This document shows positions 36,273-46,300 of a DNA stretch of 64,000 nucleotides, piece after piece (positions within the stretch are counted from its first letter, which is position 1; each line of letters starts with the position of its first letter). A program made the position numbers and the translations under genes. The notes under the pieces are model-generated. The model had not been told where the DNA came from, did not search any database, and saw nothing but the letters and a program-made list of their open reading frames with translations. Source of the stretch: UBA2357 sp002344625 (GTDB lineage Bacteria > Pseudomonadota > Gammaproteobacteria > Burkholderiales > Rhodocyclaceae); assembly GCA_937995335.1 (NCBI GenBank), contig CALKIH010000039.1:13676-77675 (forward strand). Direction: 5' to 3'.

Positions 36273-37387
36273 CGCGCGGGCTCCGAGGCAAGTTGAGCCG
36301 GCTCGACGCGGACCAGGCCACGCGCACCGGACAGTATCAGGGCGCCATCGGCGGCCTGCACGAGGCCGGCGGACCCCGCCGCCGCATGCGCGGACAGCGC
36401 GCCAAAGCTACGGCCGGCATCGGTACTGCGCAGCAGCCGTCCGCTCTCGTCGGCCAAAACCAGCGAACCGTCGGCAAGCCGCAGGCCGCTCGAGATCGTG
36501 ACCGCCTGGCCGGTATCGACCTGCGACCAGCTCTGCCCGCCATCGCCGCTGCGCCAGACATTGCCGCGCAAGCCGTAGGCCAGCAGGGTGTCACCGTCGA
36601 GCGCGAGCGCGCCGAAGAAGGTGCCCGCATACGGCGTCGGAACTTCGGCAAAGGTCTCGCCGCCATCGACCGAGCGGAACAGCGCCCCCTGTTCGCCGGC
36701 GATCAGGATCTCGCGCCCCACGGCCCGGATCTGGTAGAGATGCTTGCCACGCGGGTTGGGAATCCGCCCGACCAGCGACTGCCAGCGCTGCCCGCCATCC
36801 TCGGTCATCAGCGCCAGACCATACGCACCGACCACATAGCCCCGTTGCGCATCGACGAAGCTCACGCCCAGCAAGGGCTTGTCCGGCCCTTCCTCGACCA
36901 GCCGTTCGGCGTCGCGTACTTCCCGCGCCGCCGCCGGGTCACCGGCGGCGAGGCGCGCACGCGCGGCGTCGAGCACGATCCGGGCCGTGTCGCGGCCATC
37001 GAGCTGGCGCGCCCAGTGCTCGCCCGCATCGGCGGAGTGCAGGACCACGCCGCCATGTCCGACCGCCCAGCCGCGCTCGGCAGATGCGAAGGAGACATCG
37101 GTCAGCGCCACGCTCACCGGGACGCCGGCGGCCTGGCGCCACGACTTGCCGGCGTCGTCCGACAACAGCACGGCACCGTATACACCCACCGCGACGAGCC
37201 GCTCTCCGGCGCGGGCGACCGCCAGTTGCAGGGCGCCGTGGGCACGTGCATCGGCACGCGCAGGCAAGTCCAGGAGGTCCGGCACGGCGGCGCCCCGGGC
37301 CGCACAGGCCGGCCCGGCCGAGACCGAAAGAACGAGCAGGATCGCGGCCAGGGAAGGCCGCAAACGCCCGGAAATGTAGAAAAGCAT
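36269..37387 (-). CDS. YCF48/BNR-type beta-propeller protein, periplasmic
   Basis: 372 residues from ATG 37387 (MLFYISGRLRPSLAAILLVL) with a signal peptide ending PACA-A. Several propeller blades carry the repeat S-x-D-x-G-x-x-W or F: LSDDAGKSWRQ, HSADAGEHWAR, MTEDGGQRWQS, RSVDGGETFAE, RSGDGGQSWSQ, RSTDAGRSFGA. YCF48 relatives assist assembly of membrane complexes; here a partner role for the RND exporter is inferred. The next gene upstream ends 149 bp away. Confidence 0.88.
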   Translation of the reverse strand: MLFYISGRLRPSLAAILLVLSVSAGPACAARGAAVPDLLDLPARADARAHGALQLAVARAGERLVAVGVYGAVLLSDDAGKSWRQAAGVPVSVALTDVSFASAERGWAVGHGGVVLHSADAGEHWARQLDGRDTARIVLDAARARLAAGDPAAAREVRDAERLVEEGPDKPLLGVSFVDAQRGYVVGAYGLALMTEDGGQRWQSLVGRIPNPRGKHLYQIRAVGREILIAGEQGALFRSVDGGETFAEVPTPYAGTFFGALALDGDTLLAYGLRGNVWRSGDGGQSWSQVDTGQAVTISSGLRLADGSLVLADESGRLLRSTDAGRSFGALSAHAAAGSAGLVQAADGALILSGARGLVRVEPAQLASEPAR

Positions 37388-37536
37388 CTTGAGATCTCGC
37401 GTCCGCCTCGACCGCCGCAGTACCGATCGAACCGGCACTGGGGGTCAGGCGCATCATGAACAGCGGTGGGCAATCACCCGCCAACGGGGCGCGCCCCCGC
37501 CGGCAGTCGGGTGCGCGGCCGGAAACACGGGCGGAT

Positions 37537-38889
37537 TCAGCGTGACGATTCCGCCGCGACCGCGTCACCGGTGAAGTAGGTCTCGGGCTTGCGCGGCACG
37601 GCCCGGAAGTCCTCCCCGTTCAGCGCCTGGATCACGCTCATGGTGCCGGCCTGGAGGTTGAACACGGTCGCCGTCTTGATCAGCGTGGCCGGAATCGTCG
37701 GCACGACGAAGGGCGTGACCTGCGTCGTGCGCCACAGCTTGCCCTCCGCATCGAATCCATCGACCAGCGCGATCAGCCAGGTATCCTCATCGATGTAGTA
37801 GCGGCGCTTGGGCACCGCGTGGCGCTTGCCGGCCGCCACATTGGCCTCCACGACCCATACGCGGTGCTTCTCCCAGCGCACCAGATCGGGATTGAGATGA
37901 TTCCTGGCGATCGCATCCTCGAGCGGCGCACCCACGAACCCGTTGTTGTTGTACGGGATCAGCATTTCCTGCTTGCCCACCAGCGTCCATTCGTAGCGGT
38001 CGAGGGCGCCGAAGAAGCCTTGCACTTCGTCGAAGTAGTTCGCGCCTGAAGCGACGAAATCGGGCGTGTCATACGATACCGTCGGCGCGCGCCGCACACG
38101 CCGCTGGCCGACCAGATACTGCCAGGCCTGGCGCGCATTTTTCTGATGGATGCTGTCGCGGATCACCAGCGATTCGCCGGCCTTGAAGGGCGGCTCGAGG
38201 GTATTGAAGCGGAACATCGCGTACTCGCCAGACCAGCTCTCGGCGGTCGCGTCCTCGTAGTATTGGGGATACTGGAAGGCGATCTCGTTGCGCGTCGCGA
38301 GCGTGTGCGAGCCATCGGCATTGCCGACGATGTTCTTGAAGCGATACTCGATCGAGGGCGCCTCGACACGCATCAGGAAGTTCCACATCACCTCGACGCC
38401 GTTCTGCGGAATCGGGAAGGGCGTGCCGCCGATGCAGCCTTCGATCGAATAACCGCCATCCTTGGTCTGACAGCGGATCGCGTTGGTGGCCGTGTTGTCG
38501 TATACACGTTGCGAAGCGGCGGCGGTTCGGCGGGTAGGGAAGACATCGAGACGAAAGGTTTCGGGGAACTTACGCAGCAAAGCCTGGGTGCCATCCGACA
38601 GCAACGCGGTGTATTCGGCCATGTTCGCCGCGCTGACCTGGAACAGAGGCTTGTCGTCGCTGAAAAGCTCGGTCGGGATGTCGCCAAGCGCCTTGCCGGC
38701 CACGGGCCCGGTCATGCCGCCGTCCCAGGCGGGAATGCTGCCGTCGGCGTTGCCAGCCCGTTCGGCCCCCAGCGGGGTCAGCGTAACTGCGAGCGCACCC
38801 GCCTCCTCCGCCGTCACCGCCGCCCAGCCGGCGTGATGGCCCGCCAGGCCCGCTAGCAATGCCATGAAAACAATCTTGTGCTTGGTCAT
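37537..38889 (-). CDS. DUF1329 outer-membrane-associated lipoprotein-carrier-like protein
   Basis: 450 residues with a signal peptide (MTKHKIVFMALLAGLAG, cleavage near GWA-AV). The DUF1329 family has a LolA/LolB-like fold expected to bind lipophilic ligands in the periplasm. Features: LTPLGAERAGNADGSIPAW near the N-terminus, NGVEVMWNFLMR, and RRYYIDEDTWLIALVDGFD toward the C-terminus. Always found beside a DUF1302 barrel, as here (36 bp gap). Role in moving hydrophobic substrates across the envelope is inferred. Confidence 0.92.
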   Translation of the reverse strand: MTKHKIVFMALLAGLAGHHAGWAAVTAEEAGALAVTLTPLGAERAGNADGSIPAWDGGMTGPVAGKALGDIPTELFSDDKPLFQVSAANMAEYTALLSDGTQALLRKFPETFRLDVFPTRRTAAASQRVYDNTATNAIRCQTKDGGYSIEGCIGGTPFPIPQNGVEVMWNFLMRVEAPSIEYRFKNIVGNADGSHTLATRNEIAFQYPQYYEDATAESWSGEYAMFRFNTLEPPFKAGESLVIRDSIHQKNARQAWQYLVGQRRVRRAPTVSYDTPDFVASGANYFDEVQGFFGALDRYEWTLVGKQEMLIPYNNNGFVGAPLEDAIARNHLNPDLVRWEKHRVWVVEANVAAGKRHAVPKRRYYIDEDTWLIALVDGFDAEGKLWRTTQVTPFVVPTIPATLIKTATVFNLQAGTMSVIQALNGEDFRAVPRKPETYFTGDAVAAESSR

Positions 38890-38925
38890 CGTTCGTCTCC
38901 CGGATCGTTCGATCGTCTGTTCTGA

Positions 38926-40620
38926 TTAGAAAGTGCGCTGGATCGACAGCGAGATGAAATCGCGGTCGCCATGGAAGTTTTGATATGAAAGCTCGGGAAC
39001 CTCGGTGCCGTAGCGGATCACCGAACCGGCGGAGCCGAAGTAGTGGGTGAAATTCAGCCCCGCCTGCCAGGTGCGCTGGTAATCGGCCTTCACCCCGATG
39101 CTGAAGCTGCCGCCCTCTTCGGACGGGAACAGCGCGCCGTTGACCGACGAGCGGCCGGCCAGCCCGTAGCTGACGCCGATCGGCACCTGGAGGTCCAGGC
39201 CCGGCGTCACCTGAAAGTATTCGGGTGTGAAGACGAACTGGAGCGCACTCGCATCGCGCGTGGCATGGGGGTCTAGCTGGTCCCGGTTGTCGGTCACCGA
39301 CAGCCTGCGGTTGTAGGCGAACTCGCCGATGAACGAGGCGCCATCCCAGAATGCGCCGGCCCCGAGAACGCTGATCGCCGACAGGTTGAGATGCATCGTC
39401 CGCCCCTTCGGGAACGCGGCCAGATCGTCGCCATCCGCGGTCGTATTGCCGGGCAGGATCACGGTATTGCCGCTCGCGACGAGCGGCATGTTGTCGCGGA
39501 ACGACAATTCGCCCGCGACGTTGGTCTCGCCCACCAGGGTGCTGACGCTGGTGCCGACCGTCACGATGTTCTCGCCGAAGACCTGCACGTAGTCCCCGAT
39601 GCCGCCCGGCTTCACATTCACGCCCGGGCGCACATAGAACTGCGGCATCTTGTCGTGGTAGCGCGCCGCGTAGAAACCGTACTCGGCGTTGCCCGACTTG
39701 AACCGGATCTGCGCGCCGCCCTGGCCGGAGTCCCCGGCTTCGATGTCCGCACCCCGCAGCACCGCGGCCCCCGGGCCAAGAATCAGGGACTCACCGCCGG
39801 CATCGACGAAGTCCGCGAAGCTGAAATAGCTGCCCGCGGCAGGCAGGCGCGACTTGCGCCATTCGGCCTGGTAATAGGCGCCCACGGTCACATCCGGATT
39901 GATCTGCAACTGCGCCGAAACCTGGCCCACCGGGCGCGCCACCTCCTTGAACTGCGAGTTCGGCACCGACAGCGCGCGCGACAGGTCGAGCGGGGTCTGG
40001 GCGCCGGCGATGCCGTTGCTGCCGAAGAACAGGCTCTCGCCATAGAGCTGGGTGAAGCGTCCCGCCTTCAGGTTGAGGTTCATGTCGCCGGGGGACATCG
40101 ACCCATAGGCGAATACGTCCAGGAACTCGGCCTTGCGCCCGTGCAGATCCCGGGTCTTGCCGGTGAACCGGTTGTATGCCACCGAACGCGAGTTCACCAG
40201 CGCCCCGCCCAGCGCCCCGGGGTTGTCGTTCGACTCGTTGTAGACCTGGTCGTACCACACCGCCCCGCTCATCCGGAATCCGAAGTCGCGTTTGTACCTG
40301 ACATCGAACTCCGAGAGCAGATCGAGGCGGTTCGAAATCAACCCGCGATCGAAATTCAGGTTGCCGTCATTGGTGTTGGCCTGGGGACCGATCGAGTTGT
40401 CCGCGACTTGCGCATCGACGCTGCGCACCCGCCAGCCGGCGCTGTACTTGACCGTGTTGTCCCACGACATGCGCACGTCGGGATTGCCGGTGTCGATCTG
40501 GAAGGCGGCCGCTCCGCCACTGGCCAGCAAGGCGGTGGCCGCGGCGAAGGTCGCCGCGAAACGGTTGCCGCGCGGCCCGGCCGATACCCGCGCATGTTTC
40601 CTGCAAGGACGCCTATTCAT
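38926..40620 (-). CDS. DUF1302 outer-membrane beta-barrel protein
   Basis: 564 residues from ATG 40620 (MNRRPCRKHARVSAGPRG), which has GAGGGGGAGA upstream; the frame is open 23 codons further but lacks such a site. A long basic signal peptide ends AAAF, followed by FQIDTGNPDVRMSWDNTVKY typical of the family. Alternating hydrophobic strands continue to a C-terminal Phe (ISLSIQRTF), the barrel-assembly signature. Probably a pore or channel for hydrophobic compounds. First gene of a DUF1302-DUF1329-YCF48-MMPL-Usp operon, divergent from the LysR gene. Confidence 0.92.
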   Translation of the reverse strand: MNRRPCRKHARVSAGPRGNRFAATFAAATALLASGGAAAFQIDTGNPDVRMSWDNTVKYSAGWRVRSVDAQVADNSIGPQANTNDGNLNFDRGLISNRLDLLSEFDVRYKRDFGFRMSGAVWYDQVYNESNDNPGALGGALVNSRSVAYNRFTGKTRDLHGRKAEFLDVFAYGSMSPGDMNLNLKAGRFTQLYGESLFFGSNGIAGAQTPLDLSRALSVPNSQFKEVARPVGQVSAQLQINPDVTVGAYYQAEWRKSRLPAAGSYFSFADFVDAGGESLILGPGAAVLRGADIEAGDSGQGGAQIRFKSGNAEYGFYAARYHDKMPQFYVRPGVNVKPGGIGDYVQVFGENIVTVGTSVSTLVGETNVAGELSFRDNMPLVASGNTVILPGNTTADGDDLAAFPKGRTMHLNLSAISVLGAGAFWDGASFIGEFAYNRRLSVTDNRDQLDPHATRDASALQFVFTPEYFQVTPGLDLQVPIGVSYGLAGRSSVNGALFPSEEGGSFSIGVKADYQRTWQAGLNFTHYFGSAGSVIRYGTEVPELSYQNFHGDRDFISLSIQRTF

Positions 40621-40729
40621 CTTCTCCCCCTCATCCTCGATATGTTCTTCGTCATTTTTTCCAGACCGGCGTGAAGGCCTCGCCTTCAACGCCGTGGAGT
40701 GATACGGAAGTTATCGGGCTAGAGGATTA

Positions 40730-40773
40730 CCGTCCAATACCATTATTTTCCCATCTCGATACTTATTAGGTAT
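40730..40773. promoter_or_regulatory. BenM/CatM-type operator between the DUF1302 operon and lysR
   Basis: CCGTCCAATACC (40730-40741), 17 bp, then ATAC-TTATTAG-GTAT (40759-40773). Same two elements, spacing and orientation toward the minus-strand operon as at 24091-24134. On the minus strand TTGGAC (40731-40736 region) with GATAAC about 16 bp on could be the DUF1302 promoter. Placement between divergent genes is the usual position of a LysR autoregulatory site. Confidence 0.72.
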
Positions 40774-40819
40774 GATTTCGCGCAAACACCGTCCCTGACC
40801 CGAAGTGAGAGGCCTAGCC

Positions 40820-41716
40820 GTGGATTTGAGACACCTGCGCTATTTCGTCACGGTAGCCGAAGAAGAGAACATCGGACGGGCGGCGGCGCGGCTGCACATA
40901 TCCCAGCCCCCGCTGACCCGCCAGATCCAGCAGCTCGAGGAGGAACTGGGCGTCACCTTGTTCATCCGTACGCCGAGGGGCATGGAACTCACCCAGGCGG
41001 GGGAGTTGTTCCTCGCAGAGGCGCGCAACATCCGGGCGCTGGTAGAACAGGCCACCGAACGCACGCAAAGGGCCGGTCAGGGGAAGCTCGGGCGGCTCGA
41101 TGTCGCGATCTTCGGATCCGCCATCCTGGATGTCATCCCCAAACTGCTGCTGAACTTCCGCAACGCCCATCCGGACGTCAAGGTCGTTCTCCATACGATG
41201 ACCAAGGCGGAACAGATCGAAGCGCTGCGTCAGAAACGGATCTCGGTCGGCTTCAACCGCATGCTGGTGCCGCTGGACGACATCGAGATCAAGCCCGTCG
41301 CAACCGAGGAGTTGCTGCTCGCACTACCGAAGGAGCATGTGCTGACGCACAAGGCGCACCTCCGTTTCGCGGATCTCCGGACTCACCCGATGATTCTCTT
41401 TCCGACCGGCGCCCGCCCAAGCTTCATCGACAAGGTGATCGGACTATGCACCGAGAGCGGCTTTCAGCCAGTGATCTCGCAGGAAGTCGGCGACGCGGTC
41501 ACCGGCGTCGCGCTGGTCGCCAGCGGATTCGGGGTTTGCTTGGTGCCCGAGTCGGCGACCACGCTCCAGTTTCCCGGTGTCGTCTATCGCCGATTCACGG
41601 ACGCGCCACCGAACATGAACGTCGATCTGAGTTGCATCTATCGGAAGGAAGACCAATCCCCGATCCTGGCTGCATTCTTGCTGACGGTCGATGCCCATGG
41701 ACACAGGCCACCTTGA
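40820..41716 (+). CDS. LysR-type regulator, BenM/CatM/ClcR group
   Basis: 298 residues from a GTG at 40820 with GAGAGG 7 nt upstream (another GTG lies 5 codons earlier). The winged HTH is at the N-terminus (LRHLRYFVTVAEEENIGRAA, HISQPPLTRQIQQLEEELG), closely like BenM and CatM, followed by the two-lobed effector domain (VGFNRML, LFPTGARPSF, ASGFGVCLVPES). Family members sense muconate or benzoate-like acids. Its predicted site ATAC-N7-GTAT lies just upstream and again before dmpC, so both operons are likely targets. Effector here is unknown; a ring-fission acid is a guess. Confidence 0.9.
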   Translation: MDLRHLRYFVTVAEEENIGRAAARLHISQPPLTRQIQQLEEELGVTLFIRTPRGMELTQAGELFLAEARNIRALVEQATERTQRAGQGKLGRLDVAIFGSAILDVIPKLLLNFRNAHPDVKVVLHTMTKAEQIEALRQKRISVGFNRMLVPLDDIEIKPVATEELLLALPKEHVLTHKAHLRFADLRTHPMILFPTGARPSFIDKVIGLCTESGFQPVISQEVGDAVTGVALVASGFGVCLVPESATTLQFPGVVYRRFTDAPPNMNVDLSCIYRKEDQSPILAAFLLTVDAHGHRPP

Positions 41717-41744
41717 CCGTGGCGAAGCCCGCTGCAGGTTTTCG

Positions 41745-42203
41745 TCAGAGCGGCAGGGCCGTCTCGTTCTTGATCTCGCGCAGCGCCACGCTGGAGTGGG
41801 TGACGTCCACTTCCGGGATCTTGAGCAGGAAGTTGTGCATGAACGCCGAAAAGGCCTCCAGGCTCGGCAGGTAAAGCTTCAGCAGGCAATCGGTCTCACC
41901 CAGCAGCTCGTAGCATTCGACGACCTCGTCGCAACTCTTCACGACGGTTTCGAACCGGTCTATGACCTCGGTCGAATGCTTCTTGAGCTTGACCCTGACC
42001 CAGACACAGGTCGACAAACCGAGCCGGTGGCGGTCGAGCAGGGCCACGTAGCCCCGGATCAGGCCGATCTCCTCGAGTTCGCGCACCCGCCGCCAGCACG
42101 GCGATGGCGACAGGCCCACCTTGTCGGCGATGTGCTGGGTGCTGAGGGTCGAATCCTTTTGCAGCAGCGTGAGTATTTGTCTTTGAGCCTGATCGAGTTT
42201 CAT
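41745..42203 (-). CDS. Lrp/AsnC family transcriptional regulator
   Basis: 152 residues from ATG 42203 (MKLDQAQRQILTLLQKDSTL) with GGGGAGGGG upstream. N-terminal winged HTH with STQHIADKVGLSPSPCWRRV and C-terminal RAM/effector domain (ECYELLGETDCLLKLYLPSL). Such regulators usually sense amino acids. Convergent with the LysR gene (28 bp apart). Target unknown; nothing in the window shows a clear Lrp site. Confidence 0.92.
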   Translation of the reverse strand: MKLDQAQRQILTLLQKDSTLSTQHIADKVGLSPSPCWRRVRELEEIGLIRGYVALLDRHRLGLSTCVWVRVKLKKHSTEVIDRFETVVKSCDEVVECYELLGETDCLLKLYLPSLEAFSAFMHNFLLKIPEVDVTHSSVALREIKNETALPL

Positions 42204-42301
42204 GTCCCCTCCCCGAATACACGAAGGCCATCCGGCGTTCATCCGAATGGCCACGGTGGTGGTGCTATGTTCTTGGGTCTGCGCCCAGGCCGTTCGGCCT
42301 C

Positions 42302-42646
42302 TCAAAGCACCTTCAGCAGCTCGACTTCAAACACCAGTGTCGCGTTCGGCGGAATCACCCCGCCGGCACCACGCGCGCCGTATCCCAGCTCCGGCGGAAT
42401 GGTGAGCTTGCGCCGGCCGCCTTCCTGCATACCCTGGACACCTTCGTCCCAGCCGCGTATCACATGCCCGGCACCGAGCGGAAAACTGAACGGATCATTG
42501 CGATCCTTGCTTGAATCGAACTTGCGTCCATCGGTAAGCCAGCCGGTGTAATGCACCGAAACCGTTTTGCCCTTTACCGCGCTCGCCCCGGTTCCCTGCT
42601 CGAGCTCGTCGATGATCAATCCGTTGGCCGTGGTGGTCTGCGCCAT
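42302..42646 (-). CDS. FKBP-type peptidyl-prolyl isomerase
   Basis: 114 residues from ATG 42646 (MAQTTTANGLIIDELEQGTG) with AGGAGAG 6 nt upstream. A single FKBP domain with the active-site pattern VSVHYTGWLTDGRKFDSS, GHVIRGWDEGVQGM and PPELGYGARGAGGVIPPN. No signal peptide, so a cytoplasmic foldase. Same strand as msrA upstream (60 bp gap) and the AsnC gene downstream. Confidence 0.95.
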   Translation of the reverse strand: MAQTTTANGLIIDELEQGTGASAVKGKTVSVHYTGWLTDGRKFDSSKDRNDPFSFPLGAGHVIRGWDEGVQGMQEGGRRKLTIPPELGYGARGAGGVIPPNATLVFEVELLKVL

Positions 42647-42706
42647 GCACACTCTCCTGAGTCAATAGAACTGTCAAACATCCGGCCGCGTAGACGGCCG
42701 CCTGAA

Positions 42707-43270
42707 TCATCCGCCGCGCTTGCGCCGGCTGGAAAACTTTTCGCGAAACTTGGATACCTTGGGCGCAACCACGTACTGGCAGTAGGGTTGATCCGAGTTC
42801 TTGGTGTAGTAATCGCGATGGTAGTCTTCGGCCGGCCAGAATGTGGCCGCGCGCTCGACCTTGGTGACGATCGCGGAAGGAAACACGCGCTGCTCGCCCA
42901 TCTCCTCGATCAGCGCCAGCGCGTCGTGCAGTTGCTGGTCGGTGGTGGTGAAGATCACCGAACGGTACTGGGTGCCGATGTCGTTGCCCTGCCGGTTGAG
43001 CGTCGTCGGGTCGTGAATCACGAAGAAGATCTCCAGCAACGCCCGAAAGTCCGTCACCGCCGGATCGAACTCGACCCGGATCACCTCGACATGTCCAGTC
43101 CCCCCGTCGCAGACCTCGCGATAGCTTGGCGCCTCGGTCTTGCCCCCCATGTATCCGGGCTCGACCGAGAGCACCCCGGCCACATCCTTGAACACGGCCT
43201 CGGTGCACCAGAAACAGCCCCCGCCGAGAATTGCGGTCTCGCGATGGACACCCCTTTCCAAGCTCGTCAT
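42707..43270 (-). CDS. msrA: Peptide methionine sulfoxide reductase MsrA
   Basis: 187 residues. The catalytic Cys lies in ILGGGCFWCTEAVF; family motifs GYMGGKTEAPSYREVCDG, GHVEVIRVEFDP and HDPTTLNRQGNDIGTQYRS are complete. Reduces the S-form of methionine sulfoxide in proteins. No MsrB domain is fused. The basic tail ends KFSSRRKRGG. Confidence 0.97.
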   Translation of the reverse strand: MTSLERGVHRETAILGGGCFWCTEAVFKDVAGVLSVEPGYMGGKTEAPSYREVCDGGTGHVEVIRVEFDPAVTDFRALLEIFFVIHDPTTLNRQGNDIGTQYRSVIFTTTDQQLHDALALIEEMGEQRVFPSAIVTKVERAATFWPAEDYHRDYYTKNSDQPYCQYVVAPKVSKFREKFSSRRKRGG

Positions 43271-43330
43271 GCAGCTACTCCTCGTCTATTCACTCGGCGT
43301 AGACCCGAACCGGGTCCGTACCATTCCCGA

Positions 43331-46300
43331 CTATCTGAAAGAGATCGTGTAATAAATATCACTCGAGTTCTCGGAGCCGCTGCGCAACACCCACGACAAA
43401 TGCCGGCCGAGCTGATAGGTGAGTTTGATTAGACTCTCGGCCCCGCCGAGGCTTTGCTCGAACGAGAGCATCACGTCGGACGTCAGGCGCTTGCCCAGCC
43501 GCAGCACCTGCCCCCCACCTCCGCCCGATACGTTCGCCCCGCCCCCCACCACCCGGCTGGTCGGCGTACGGTTGACGCTGCCGAGCTCCCCCTGGCCGAT
43601 GCCGAACTCGTCGAAGCCGAGGCTGCGCGAAAGCTGGGCCGGGATTCCGTCCTCCCCGAGCAAGGCCTGTGCGGCCGGCAGCAGCAGCGCCATGTCGCCC
43701 CCCGAACCGCTGTCGGGCGGGCGCCCGAGCACGATCCACGAGAGCTTCTCGGCGTCGGGAACGTTGGGCTCGGATACCAGCCGGATCAGCGGCCGGCGCG
43801 CCGTACCGGTGACCGAAACACCGGCCTCCACCGCCAGGCCCAGCCGCAGCGCAACGATGTTGAGCCCCGGATTGTCGATCGGCCCCTGGAAGTTGATCAG
43901 GCCGCGGGTGATGGTGAGGTTCTGCCCATAACCCTCGAACACCCCGCCTTCGGTCGACACCGACCCGGTCGCGTTCAACGGCTCGCCGGGGCGCATGCGC
44001 AGCCGCAAATCTCCGTTCAGGCGGGTATCGAGCCCGAAGCCCGACAGGAAGAGCTTGTCCCCCAGCGACACCCGCACGTCGGCGGTCACCTGGAGTCCGC
44101 CAGCGGGTTCCGCCTCGCGCGGCCGGGCGATGACGACATCATCCGAAAGACTGGGAGCCGGGGTGTCGCTCAGTTCGACGAAGGCGCTGTCGACCGCGAA
44201 CCGGGCATTCAGATCGAGCGACGACCAGGTGCTGGTCGCGCTGCCCTGGCCCGACAGGATCATCCAGCGGTCGGGGCGTTGCAGCACCGGCAGGCGATCG
44301 GCATTGAAGGTGAAGTCGCCCGCGCCGCTCTTCAACTCGATCCCGCCGGATGCCAGCAAACGTCCCGGCGTGGCGGTCAGGTCGGCGACCGGCACCCGCC
44401 GGTCGGCGGGCTGGACGGTGTTGGGCGAGACGAACTCCAGGCGGGTCAGCCGCAAACGATCGGGGTCGAACTCGGCGAGCAACTCGCCGCCCGACAGGCT
44501 GACACCATGATCAAGAAGCACGACCGACAGGCCGGTACCCGCGAGCCGCCCCGACGGTACCGGCTGCGCCGCCGTCCCGGAAAGCGCGAAATCGGCCGAC
44601 ACGGCTCCTCCCAGTTCGACATCGGCCTGGATCAGGCGCGACAGCCAGCCGATCGACGGCATGTTCAGGTTCAGGCGCCCATTCAGCGGCGCGGCGGGAT
44701 CCACCCGCCACTGCGTGCCTGCAACCCGCTCCAGCATCCCGGTGAGCGACGCCTTCAGCTCGCCGAACTCGGTGCCGGCCGCCCCGACCGACATATCGAC
44801 CCGGTTGTCGGTCAGCGTCAGCAGCGTCTCGAACGACTCCAGGCCAACACGCGTGCTGAACTCGCCGGGGATGCGCAGATCCCCCGACTCGCGAAACACC
44901 CGCGCCCGCCCGTTCGCGGTTCGGGCGAGGCGAACATCCCATTCCGCGCCCATCGTCAACGGATCGCGCTGCTCGCGGCTCCGCGGCGTGTCGCGTGGAA
45001 CCAGATCCAGGACCACACCGCTCACGCTACCGCGCGCCACGATCCCCGCGGGGCTCCAGCTCGTCTCTTCGATACTGATCTTGCCGCTGTTGCCGGCATC
45101 GAAGCGTGCAACCCCGAGCTCGACGCGGTCCTGGGCAACGCGCAGCGGCGCCGGTGCGGTCAGCCTGGCCGTGGCGCGGCCTCCCAGCAACAGCGACTCG
45201 ATACTGCCCTTCCAGTGCGGTGTCGCGCCGGCCGGGTCCAGCGCCCCCTTCAGCGCCAGGGTCAGCGTGTCTTCGTCGGGCGTCGCAAGATCCAGGTTGA
45301 TGGTGTGCCGGTCACGCTGGCCGTCGATCACCAGCCGGGCCTTGTCCAGCCAGTTTTCCGGCGCCTGGCCCGCCTGAGCCAGCGGCCCGACCCCGTCCAC
45401 GCTCAGATCCAGGTCGATCGCGCCCGACCATCCGGCCGCCAGGCGCCCCCCGCCCTTCAGGCGTTCGATGCCAAGGCCGCCGGGCAGGCGCAGTTTGTCG
45501 CCGCTCAGGCTCAACTCGCCCGCGGGTTCGCTCAGCGTGCCGGACAGGCGCGCCTCGACGCGGGCCTTGCCGCCCAAGCCGTGACCGATCGCGCCCAGCG
45601 CCGGGGCATCGACCACAACGTGCAGGCTGTCGCCCGGCGCGCCCCACCGGCCACGCGCGGTGAGCTTGTTGTCCGCCACCTGCAGCGCGACGTCGGCATC
45701 GGCGAGTCGCGCCCCGGCGAGCGCGAGCCGTCCGCGCCCACCCAGCGCCAGGTTTTCGAGCCGGCTTGGCGCGAAGGTCCAGTCGAGCGCGACTGCCGGC
45801 TCCTCGGCAAGCTCGCCCTGGGCTTTGAACGAAAGATTCAGCGACGCCGCCGGCGCACCCGGCACGAAGGCCGACGGATCGAGCGCCGACAACGCCCCGC
45901 TTGCCTCGAAGCGCGCCGGCAGCGGTGTCGGCGCGGCAGCGTCGGCAACGGCGAAGCGGCCCTCGGCCGTGATCCCGGCGTCGCCGATCCGCAGATCGAG
46001 CTTGCCGGTCTGCGCCGCCTGGTCACCCTCGGCATCGATGCGCCCGGTAATCACCGCGTCGGGCAAGGTCGTTTGAATCCGGCGGGTATTCACCCCCGTC
46101 AACGCCAACGCCGCAGTCACACGCCCCAGGGTGGCCTGGGTCGCGTCGGCGCTCCAGTCGGCCGAACCGCTCAGCCGCCCGTCACCGGGCAGCACCACTT
46201 CGAGGTCGGACACGCCGACCGCGGTGGGCGCCAGTCCGATCGTGGCGGCGATCGACACCAGCGGAATGCCGCCTTCGTCGAGCGGCCCCGGCAGCCGGTT

